Part shown: positions 5,479 through 11,702 of the stretch, one piece after another | Layout of the letters: each line of letters opens with the position of its first letter | How positions within the stretch are numbered: the stretch's first letter is position 1 | Notes under the pieces: generated by a model | Seen by the model: the letters and a program-made list of their open reading frames with translations, nothing else | Told to the model about the DNA's origin: nothing | Databases searched by the model: none | Origin: an uncultured Campylobacterota bacterium | GTDB lineage: Bacteria; Campylobacterota; Campylobacteria; Campylobacterales; Arcobacteraceae | Direction of reading: 5' to 3' | NCBI GenBank assembly: GCA_903821805.1 | Contig: CAIJNA010000113.1 | Coordinates: forward strand, 1-13,426 | DNA length: 13,426 bases | Position numbers and translations under genes: made by a program

Positions 5479-6728
5479 TATAGCGCTCCTTGAAGTGTTC
5501 TTTTATTAACATGTTCTAAAATTTGTTTTTGCTTTGATGATTTTACATCATACTCCTTAAGGAGTTGTGGCAAATCTTTATCTCTCAGGTTTTTCATTTT
5601 TTCTAAAGAAGCCGCAACAAACTCTAAATCTATTGAAAACTCAAGTGCAAGTGTAGTTATATCATCAATGTCAATTTTTGAAAGAGCTTTGTCATATAAT
5701 GATAACTGATGCTCAACGGTTTGCTTTTCTCCTTTTGCAAATGTTAAATCATAAGCTGGTGTAGCTTTATATTTAAAATCAATATCACACATAAAAGAAA
5801 AGTTTCTGCTGTGATCATCTTGATTTACAAACATATAATTAAAAAGCATCTGTAAGAAAAGTTGTTTCAGACTCCCTAGTGCTCCTAATTTTACCGCACT
5901 TCTTAACAAATCTTCATACCCTATAGCTCTTGGAATATTGTAGTCTAAGTGAAGCAGTCCTGCAAGTGAATGTATATGGTATCTTTTTCCACTTGGTTCT
6001 ATATCAAATCGTTTAGTGACAAAATGGTGTTTACCATCTGTTTCCACCAAATAGCAATCCATCATTTCAATATCACTTTTTTTAGCAAGTAGATAATAAA
6101 TATACTCTACTTTAGAATATGTTGATTTGTTTTCATCATCATTTGATGTGTCATCATATTTTATGATTGCATGGATAAATCCATCTTTTAATGGTTTTGT
6201 GCGATCGCCTAAAAACACCTCTTTTGTGTCAAGATTTATAGCTCCAACTGCTTTGCTTCTAGCGCCTCCAACAAATGAATGAGCACTTATCAAAAAGGCA
6301 TCTTGTAGTGAACGATAATCTCCTCCTTTTTTTAACTCATTAGCCTTAAGAAACATAGATTTTAACTCTATCGTTTCAATAAATCCATTTTCTTTTTCCA
6401 TTGATGGTTCATATGTAATTGCTCCAAGTCCCCTATGACCGATAAAAAGAAGTTTATCGCTTACAGTTGGGTAAATATTTTTGTTTTGTAAAAAAAAGTT
6501 GTTCAATATTTCATTACCAAAATTACCAGGTAGTGAATCGCTAATGAATCCTGCAACCCTCTGCTGATATGTTAGATGTGTTGTGTCTATCTCTTTTTGA
6601 TTAGAACTTAACATCAAAGGACTTACTTTATTGCACAAGTCGTCAACTTGTTTTAGATATACCCTGTCTTCTTCTTGGTACATATCTGCTATATGATTTC
6701 CGAATATATATATTGAAATTTTCTGCAT
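5478..6728 (-). CDS. HipA-family Ser/Thr kinase toxin
   Basis: A 416-residue protein of the HipA fold (E. coli HipA is 440). E. coli HipA phosphorylates glutamyl-tRNA synthetase, halts translation and promotes persistence. The N-terminal subdomain includes the family motif DSLPGNFGN (64-72). The loop VGGARSKA (153-160) corresponds to the VAGAQEK nucleotide-loop region of E. coli HipA. IIKYD (188-192) carries the ATP-contacting lysine. TKRFD is at 238-242, the catalytic loop VNQDDHSRNFS at 301-311, and the metal-binding TPAYDLTF at 323-330. All kinase elements are present, so it looks active, although its target here is unknown. Start: ATG at 6728 with AGGAAT 6-11 bases upstream. It is the first gene of a two-gene unit, and the promoter region carries nested inverted repeats. 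HipA homologues outside the persistence role exist, so the toxin role is an inference. Confidence 0.88.
   Translation of the reverse strand: MQKISIYIFGNHIADMYQEEDRVYLKQVDDLCNKVSPLMLSSNQKEIDTTHLTYQQRVAGFISDSLPGNFGNEILNNFFLQNKNIYPTVSDKLLFIGHRGLGAITYEPSMEKENGFIETIELKSMFLKANELKKGGDYRSLQDAFLISAHSFVGGARSKAVGAINLDTKEVFLGDRTKPLKDGFIHAIIKYDDTSNDDENKSTYSKVEYIYYLLAKKSDIEMMDCYLVETDGKHHFVTKRFDIEPSGKRYHIHSLAGLLHLDYNIPRAIGYEDLLRSAVKLGALGSLKQLFLQMLFNYMFVNQDDHSRNFSFMCDIDFKYKATPAYDLTFAKGEKQTVEHQLSLYDKALSKIDIDDITTLALEFSIDLEFVAASLEKMKNLRDKDLPQLLKEYDVKSSKQKQILEHVNKRTLQGAL
5486..5491 (-). promoter_or_regulatory. Strong ribosome site of the antitoxin gene inside hipA
   Basis: AAGGAG on the minus strand lies 7 bases before the ATG at 5478, within the last codons of the hipA-like gene. 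It is closer to consensus than the AGGAAT in front of hipA. This would favour higher synthesis of the antitoxin from the shared mRNA. Confidence 0.65.
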
Positions 6729-6742
6729 TTTTATTCCTAATC

Positions 6743-6795
6743 CATAAATATTTGTAATAATATCATATTATCATATATAACTACAAATATTTATG
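6743..6795. promoter_or_regulatory. Nested inverted repeats, probable hip operator
   Basis: Perfect 14-base inverted arms CATAAATATTTGTA (6743-6756) and TACAAATATTTATG (6782-6795) are separated by 25 bases. Within the gap is a second palindrome, ATAATAT-C-ATATTAT (6757-6771). Each outer arm also contains the self-complementary octamer AAATATTT. The three sites cover the -35, -10 and predicted start of the hipA promoter, the expected layout for autorepression by the Xre partner. The repeats are seen directly; binding is inferred. Confidence 0.65.
6757..6786 (-). promoter_or_regulatory. Candidate hipA promoter
   Basis: TTGTAG (6786-6781) and TATTAT (6762-6757) on the minus strand are spaced by 18 bases. 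They place the start near 6750, about 22 bases before the ATG. The -35 lies in the right operator arm, the -10 in the central palindrome, and the start in the left arm. Confidence 0.5.
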
Positions 6796-6868
6796 CTCTT
6801 TTCTCCAATTTTGATAAATTCTGTATTTATCATTCGAACTTTGCTCTTAGTCAATTTTTGATAAAATC
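6794..6868 (+). promoter_or_regulatory. sbcDC upstream region: duplicated promoter-like segment
   Basis: Two imperfect copies of a 27-28-base segment lie at 6794-6821 and 6842-6868. They share TGCTCTT, CAATTTT and GATAAA, spaced alike. The second copy ends in TTTTTGATAAAAT, whose T-rich stretch before TAAAAT (6862-6867) resembles campylobacterial -10 promoters. Between them is an 8-base inverted repeat (6812-6819 with 6825-6832). Transcription of sbcD from here would give a leader of about 85 bases. From 6869 to 6958 nothing else is evident except a weak AGG ribosome site at 6947-6949. Confidence 0.35.
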
Positions 6869-6958
6869 AATTGGCCTTCTAATAACAATATTATCGTTTT
6901 ATTTCACTAAGGCATTACTCCAAAATTATTTTAATTTTTATAAAGCAGGCATAATTAA

Positions 6959-8077
6959 ATGACTATACTACATTTTAGTGATACCCATTTAGGTTTTAAT
7001 GACTTAGATATAATTAATGAAGAAAACATAAACCAAAGAGAAGCAGATTTTTATGATGCTTTTTCTCAAGTAGTTGAGCAGATCAAACAAATAAAACCTG
7101 ATTATATAATACATACAGGTGATTTGTTTCATAGATCAAGCCCAAGTAATCGTGCAATTACTTTTGCACTAGAACAGTTTACAATTATCAACTCTTTAAA
7201 TATTCCATTTATCCTTATCGCAGGAAATCACTCAACTCCAAGAACAAATCTAACTGGCCCAATTCTAAAAATATTTGACAATTTTGAAAATATATATGTA
7301 GCCTATGAGCAGCAATACAAAAAACATGAGTTTAAGGATATTGTATTTCACTGCTTGCCACATATGAATGATGATACAAAAGCACTTTCTCAAATAGAAT
7401 TGTGCGAAGAGTCAATTAGCAAAAGTAAAAAAAATATTATGATGATGCATTGCAGTGTTGGCGCATGGTATCTTATGCAAGAATTTGGAGAGTGGGTATA
7501 TCCAACGGATAAAGAGTATATTTTTCCAAAAATGGATTACGTAGCTCTTGGACATTGGCATGGGTTTGGAAAAGTCGGTAAGCATGAAAATGTTTACTAT
7601 AGTGGTAGCACAGAACGAACAAGTCTCAATGATAAGAGAAATTCAAAAGGTTTTATACTTATTACATTCAATGATATACTAACTATTGAATACAAAGAGA
7701 TTCAAATAAGGCCGATTCTAGAATTTCAAATAGACTGTGAGTGTCTCGATGTCTCTATTGAAGCGCTTGATTTATCGAATATACAAGGTACCATTTGTGA
7801 AGTCAAACTTATAAATCTGACAACAATTCAATCAATCGATATAAATACACCTGATATTAAAAAAGTGTTTGAAGGTGCTATGTATATAAATGTAAAAAGA
7901 GAGTTTAAATCATCAAACGATATTAAACCAATAGATGACATAGAATCACTTTCACTAGAAGATTATTTTATAGCACATATTAAGGAAGATAGCAAACATG
8001 ATGAATTTGATAGACTAAAACTAAAGGTCCAGTCACTATTTAGTACTTATGAGGATGAATACAGTGATACTGAATAA
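6959..8077 (+). CDS. sbcD: SbcD/Mre11-family DNA exonuclease subunit
   Basis: The nuclease subunit of the SbcCD (Mre11-Rad50) complex, which opens hairpins and trims blocked or broken DNA ends in the cytoplasm. At 372 residues (E. coli about 400) it carries the full calcineurin-like metal site: SDTHLG (7-12, D8 and H10), HTGDLFH (52-58, D55), AGNH (88-91, N90), MMMHCSVG (161-168, H164) and LGHWHG (197-202, H199 and H201). SGSTERTS (215-222) follows, as in other SbcD proteins. The C-terminal part (about 250-372) is the variable capping and Rad50-binding region. The ATG at 6959 is next to the first conserved strand (TILHFSDTH), so the start is secure, although the ribosome site is weak. It overlaps sbcC by 14 bases, a usual arrangement for the pair. 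Confidence 0.95.
   Translation: MTILHFSDTHLGFNDLDIINEENINQREADFYDAFSQVVEQIKQIKPDYIIHTGDLFHRSSPSNRAITFALEQFTIINSLNIPFILIAGNHSTPRTNLTGPILKIFDNFENIYVAYEQQYKKHEFKDIVFHCLPHMNDDTKALSQIELCEESISKSKKNIMMMHCSVGAWYLMQEFGEWVYPTDKEYIFPKMDYVALGHWHGFGKVGKHENVYYSGSTERTSLNDKRNSKGFILITFNDILTIEYKEIQIRPILEFQIDCECLDVSIEALDLSNIQGTICEVKLINLTTIQSIDINTPDIKKVFEGAMYINVKREFKSSNDIKPIDDIESLSLEDYFIAHIKEDSKHDEFDRLKLKVQSLFSTYEDEYSDTE
8051..8054 (+). promoter_or_regulatory. Ribosome site choosing the GTG start of sbcC
   Basis: GAGG lies 9 bases before GTG at 8064 and is too close to, or downstream of, the ATG codons at 8055 and 8049. It favours translation from the GTG, giving an N-terminus of MILNNIELINF, the usual beginning of Rad50-type proteins. 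Confidence 0.6.
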
Positions 8078-10436
8078 TATAGAATTAATAAACTTTAAGA
8101 AATATGCTCACAAAAGCTTTTGTTTCGAAGATGGCTTGGTCGGAATCATAGGTAAAAATGGGAGTGGAAAATCTACAGTATTTGAAGCAATACTTTTTGC
8201 GCTTTATGGTGAGCTTAAAACAAAAGGCTCAAAAGATCTTGTCAGAAATTCTAATGCAAGCGAAAAAGATGCAGTAAGTGTATCTTTGGAATTTGAATTT
8301 GAATCTATTGTTTACAGGGTTGTAAGAGAATTTAGAGGAAAGGCTTTATCTTCTAACGCAAAGTTCTATAAAAATGATGAGCTTACAACAACTGGCTCCA
8401 AAGAGGTAACGAGCTCTATAGTAAAACTTGTAAAGATGAGTAAAGATGCTTTTATGCATACATTATTTGCTTCTCAAAAAGAGCTTACAAGCCTGAGTAA
8501 CCTAAAACCAGAAGATAGAAAGAAAATGGTACGAAAACTCTTAGGGCTAGAAAAAATTGATGCTATAGAAGTCATGCTTATTGAGAAAAGTAGAGGGCTC
8601 AAAAGAGAAATAGATGCATTTAGAGAAGTGCTATTAAGTAACGATGAAATAATCTCTAAAGAGACTATTATCCAAGCACACAATAAAAACAAAAATGCCA
8701 TCAATAACAACTTGGCTACAAAATTAAAAGAGCTAAATATACTAAAACTAAAAGAGATAGAATCAAAAAAAGAGCTAGATATTTTACAAAAGACAAAAGA
8801 TCACAAAACAAAACTATTAAGCGAGTTGGCGCTCTTAAAGAATACTCTTGAATCTAATAAATTACAACAAACTAAGCTAGCAACAGAATTGTTAGAATTG
8901 CAGCAAAAACAAAAAGAGCTAAGCGCTTTAGAGCCCTTTAAAATAGAATTTGAACACCTCCAAATACAATTAAAAGAACAACAGAAATTAAAAGAGATAC
9001 AATTAAAAAAAGATGGTTTAAATAAAGAGCAGACTCAACTTGTAGAACAATATACAAAAGCCAAAAATGATATTAGTGCGCTAGAACAAGAAATTAAAGA
9101 CCATGAAACATTAAAGTCGAAACACCAGCAGATAAAAAATGAGGCGGATAAACTTCAAATTATCATCAAAGAACTGGATACTAAAGTTAAAACAATTAGC
9201 TCTTCAATATCTGGTGAACAAAAACTTATAGATAGTACAAAAGCTCAAATAATTAAAATTGAACTCATTGGAAAAGATTCTAATTGCCCCACTTGCACAA
9301 GACCACTTCTTGAAGAATACGACAAAGTAATAGCTAATCTATCAAACACTATAGAGAGTATTCAAAAAGAAAAGATTGCAAAACAAGATATCGAATTATC
9401 CAAACTAGAAAAAGAAAAATTACTTATCGAAAAAGAAAAAGATGAGCAATTGAAACAACTTCAAGAACTAAACAAAAGAATTGCTATCGTGGAAACAAAA
9501 CAAAAAGATCTTGTAAAAGCGAAGAGTTATTTCTGTGAGATTGAAGTTAAAAATACAAAAAATACAAAAGAGCTTAATGAGCTTTTACAATACTCTTATG
9601 ATACAAAATTACATCAAGAAATGACTGCAAAAGAACTTACTTTAAAACCGATTTATGATAATTATAAAAAATTAACAATCATAACTCAAAGAGGTCCAAT
9701 TATTCAAAAAGAGATTGAAGGACTTCAAAAGATTATAGATGAAAAAATGAATATGTTAACGCTTAGAGAGGGTGAAATTAAAATTGTTATCTATGATGAA
9801 ACAAGCCATAAAGAAAAGCTTATTGCATTTACTAATTTGCAAAAAGAAAAAGATTCGCTAATAACCATCAATAATGATTTTAAAGTAAAAATAGCTTCTA
9901 TTGATGGTGAAATTAAAACATTACAAACAGCACTCAATACAAATAAAGAGCATCAATTAAAATTATCAACAAAACAACAAGATTTAAATGATTACGAGAA
10001 AATAAAAGTATCACTTGGTGAGTTTAAAACAAAACTAAATTCAAAAATAGCGCCTAGAATTTCCAATATTGCTTCAATAATGTATTCTCAGATAACAAAA
10101 GGAAAGTATCAGCACATTGAAGTAGACAATGACTTTGATTTTTATATTTATGATGATGGACGAAAATTTCCAATAGATAGGTTTAGTGGTGGTGAAGTAG
10201 ATCTTGCAAATTTAGTTCTAAGAATTGCCATATCAAAAACATTGTGTGAACTTAATGGTGCTGGGAACATAGGATTCTTGGCTTTTGATGAAGTTTTTGG
10301 ATCTCAAGACGAAAGCAGAAGAATGGAAATACTAGAAGCATTTCATACAATAAAAGAACAGTATCGACAAATCTTTCTAATATCTCACGAGACCGAAATA
10401 AAAGAGATGTTTGAAAAAGTTATTGAAATCAGATAA
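8064..10436 (+). CDS. sbcC: SbcC/Rad50-family ATPase
   Basis: The SMC-like ATPase partner of SbcD; two copies clamp DNA and gate the nuclease. With the GTG start the protein has 790 residues, shorter than E. coli SbcC (about 1050), mostly through a shorter coiled coil. Visible elements: Walker A GKNGSGKST at 30-38; a long charged coiled coil (about 150-640); the zinc hook CPTC (C408 to C411) near its middle; the ABC signature FSGGEVD at 707-713; Walker B FLAFDE ending at D742-E743; and the H-loop LISHE with H775. Upstream in-frame ATGs at 8049 and 8055 would add five or three residues, but family N-termini and ribosome-site spacing favour 8064. Coding-strand composition is very A-rich, as expected for Lys/Glu coiled coil. 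It is co-translated with sbcD. Confidence 0.95.
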   Translation: MILNNIELINFKKYAHKSFCFEDGLVGIIGKNGSGKSTVFEAILFALYGELKTKGSKDLVRNSNASEKDAVSVSLEFEFESIVYRVVREFRGKALSSNAKFYKNDELTTTGSKEVTSSIVKLVKMSKDAFMHTLFASQKELTSLSNLKPEDRKKMVRKLLGLEKIDAIEVMLIEKSRGLKREIDAFREVLLSNDEIISKETIIQAHNKNKNAINNNLATKLKELNILKLKEIESKKELDILQKTKDHKTKLLSELALLKNTLESNKLQQTKLATELLELQQKQKELSALEPFKIEFEHLQIQLKEQQKLKEIQLKKDGLNKEQTQLVEQYTKAKNDISALEQEIKDHETLKSKHQQIKNEADKLQIIIKELDTKVKTISSSISGEQKLIDSTKAQIIKIELIGKDSNCPTCTRPLLEEYDKVIANLSNTIESIQKEKIAKQDIELSKLEKEKLLIEKEKDEQLKQLQELNKRIAIVETKQKDLVKAKSYFCEIEVKNTKNTKELNELLQYSYDTKLHQEMTAKELTLKPIYDNYKKLTIITQRGPIIQKEIEGLQKIIDEKMNMLTLREGEIKIVIYDETSHKEKLIAFTNLQKEKDSLITINNDFKVKIASIDGEIKTLQTALNTNKEHQLKLSTKQQDLNDYEKIKVSLGEFKTKLNSKIAPRISNIASIMYSQITKGKYQHIEVDNDFDFYIYDDGRKFPIDRFSGGEVDLANLVLRIAISKTLCELNGAGNIGFLAFDEVFGSQDESRRMEILEAFHTIKEQYRQIFLISHETEIKEMFEKVIEIR

Positions 10437-10568
10437 TCAGACAGGGACTATTCAACCAATAAATCTTATTGAAACTTCCTTGGATAATCTGCAAACAAAG
10501 AACCCTTATTAAACAGTAATAATCTATGGTTTATTTATTACAGATGAAATATATAGTAAAATAATTAT
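10437..10568. other. Intergenic gap between sbcC and the prenyltransferase gene
   Basis: It holds a short hairpin, CAATAA-ATC-TTATTG (10457-10471), without a T-run, and an inverted repeat GTAATAA/TTATTAC (10516-10522, 10535-10541) with a 12-base loop. Neither is a convincing terminator. -10-like hexamers such as TAATAAT (10517-10523) and TATAGT (10552-10557) are present. No Shine-Dalgarno sequence precedes the ATG at 10569. Confidence 0.35.
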
Positions 10569-11426
10569 ATGAATAAAATATCAAAACTTTTAAATGATTT
10601 TAATGAACTAGTAATGTTTAAGCATTCGATTTTTTCACTACCTTTTATTTTTATAGCAATGATAGTTGCGGCTGATGGTTGGTTTGGAATATATCTTCTC
10701 ATTATGGGAACTCTGGCTGCTTTAAGTGCTCGAAACTTTGCAATGGGATTTAATAGATATCTTGATAGAGATATTGATGCACTAAATCCAAGAACAATAA
10801 ATCGTCCAAGTGTTGATGGAAGAGTTAGTCCAGCTCAAATGTTTTACTTTACGATACTAAACGCATTAATTTTTATAGCAGTTGCATATTTTGTAAATCC
10901 ACTTGCATTTTATCTTGCAGTTCCTATTATTTTAGTTATTGGAAGCTACTCATATTTTAAAAGATTTTCGAGTTTAGCTCATATTATTTTGGGGATTTCA
11001 CTTGGATTGGCCCCAATAGCAGGGGTTGTAGCGGTAAGTGAAACTATAACTTTATGGAGTATTTATTTATCTATTGGTGTTATGTTTTGGGTTGCTGGAT
11101 TTGATTTACTATATTCGTTACAAGATATTGAAGTTGATAAAGAGCTTGGGCTTCACTCAATTCCATCAAAATTTGGACCAAAAAAAACAATGGTTTTTTC
11201 AAAAATCATGCATCTTATGACAATAATTTTTTGGACTTTATTTGCTATCGAAGCCGAACTTGGTCTCTTTGCATTCATTGCGATCATCATAAGTAGTATC
11301 ATGCTTTCTTATGAGCATTATCTTGTTAATAAAGATTTTACAAAGATCGATAAAGCATTTTTTACAGTCAATGGATATCTTGGAATAGTATTTTTTGTTC
11401 TTATTGTTTTGGATATAGCTTTTTAA
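10569..11426 (+). CDS. mqnP: UbiA-family prenyltransferase, probably MqnP (menaquinone synthesis)
   Basis: An integral membrane aromatic prenyltransferase of 285 residues. It is highly hydrophobic throughout, with about eight to nine helices. The first aspartate motif is NRYLDRDID (62-70) and the second is DLLYSLQDIEVD (179-190), with D186 and D190; both bind the Mg-prenyl diphosphate. Campylobacterota make menaquinone by the futalosine route and lack ubiquinone. In that setting the UbiA homologue is usually MqnP, which attaches the isoprenoid tail to dihydroxynaphthoate. The name rests on lineage rather than on residues that tell UbiA from MqnP apart. The N-terminus (KISKLLNDFNELVMFKHS) fits the family, supporting the ATG, although no ribosome site is visible. 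A small ORF starts directly after the stop. Confidence 0.85.
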   Translation: MNKISKLLNDFNELVMFKHSIFSLPFIFIAMIVAADGWFGIYLLIMGTLAALSARNFAMGFNRYLDRDIDALNPRTINRPSVDGRVSPAQMFYFTILNALIFIAVAYFVNPLAFYLAVPIILVIGSYSYFKRFSSLAHIILGISLGLAPIAGVVAVSETITLWSIYLSIGVMFWVAGFDLLYSLQDIEVDKELGLHSIPSKFGPKKTMVFSKIMHLMTIIFWTLFAIEAELGLFAFIAIIISSIMLSYEHYLVNKDFTKIDKAFFTVNGYLGIVFFVLIVLDIAF

Positions 11427-11588
11427 ATGAAACACTTAAAAGGATTTTTCAACAGATACTTTTCGCTTGCAATAATAGCTATGTACTCAACCATGCACAA
11501 ACTTACAAGAGTTGATAGTAATTTCCAATACCACATTAAAGCTTTTGAATATCAAGAAAAAAAGACTTCTCCTCCAACTATATTTTAA
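11427..11588 (+). CDS. Possible small protein of 53 residues, unknown
   Basis: The ATG follows the prenyltransferase stop without a gap (TAAATG), and the frame runs 53 codons to TAA at 11586-11588. The N-terminal half is basic and aromatic, then hydrophobic (KGFFNRYFSLAIIAMY, residues 5-20), like an amphipathic or short membrane-associated helix. The C-terminal half is polar, ending in QEKKTSPPTIF. I recognise no family. The abutting start suggests translational coupling, but only a distant GGAT could act as ribosome site. It ends just before the predicted receptor promoter and leader hairpins. It could be a real small membrane protein or a chance frame. Confidence 0.35.
   Translation: MKHLKGFFNRYFSLAIIAMYSTMHKLTRVDSNFQYHIKAFEYQEKKTSPPTIF
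11579..11584 (+). promoter_or_regulatory. Candidate -10 of the TonB-receptor gene
   Basis: TATATT in a T-rich context would start transcription near 11591, exactly where the first leader hairpin begins. No -35 is recognisable. It overlaps the last codons of the small ORF upstream. Confidence 0.35.
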
Positions 11589-11590
11589 TC

Positions 11591-11690
11591 AAAAGCTGAC
11601 ATTAGTCAGCAAATTAAATAACCGGATGAAGCTGGTTATACCAAAAATAGTAAAGCTGATTTTAGTCAGTTAATAAATGCAAAATATAGG
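11591..11690 (+). ncRNA. Structured 5' leader of the TonB receptor: three tandem stem-loops
   Basis: Hairpin 1: GCTGAC-ATTA-GTCAGC (11595-11610), a perfect 6-base stem. Hairpin 2: ATAACCGG-ATGAAG-CTGGTTAT (11618-11639), 8 pairs with one G-U. Hairpin 3: GCTGAT-TTTA-GTCAGT (11655-11670), 6 pairs with two G-U. Hairpins 1 and 3 lie exactly 60 bases apart and share flanking bases (AAAGCTGA, TTAGTCAG). The two stem differences between them are both C to T changes that keep pairing as G-U, pointing to selection on RNA rather than a DNA operator. A weak AGG ribosome site (11688-11690) follows, then the ATG at 11703. It matches no riboswitch consensus I know: cobalamin, TPP, FMN and fluoride core motifs are absent. 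A cis-acting metabolite or protein sensor is inferred. Confidence 0.5.
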
Positions 11691-11702
11691 AAAAAATCAA
11701 AT

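Noticed and set aside
6793..6861. A 22-codon hydrophobic plus-strand ORF that could be a type I toxin
   Set aside because: No ribosome site, its start lies in the operator arm, and its end overlaps the promoter-like repeat; it is short enough to be chance.
8474..8710. Minus-strand ORF of 78 codons
   Set aside because: It lies wholly inside sbcC in an antisense frame, has no family resemblance, and reflects the codon use of the coiled-coil gene.
11595..11610. Hairpin 1 as terminator of mqnP or the small ORF
   Set aside because: It is followed by AAATTAAAT with no T-run, and a near copy with preserved pairing occurs downstream, which fits a leader structure better.
11591..11690. Cobalamin riboswitch suggested by a BtuB-like gene and an AGTCAG hexamer
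   Set aside because: AGTCAG matches the first half of the B12 box, but the rest of the box and the other core segments are missing, and the leader of about 110 bases is too short for the usual class.
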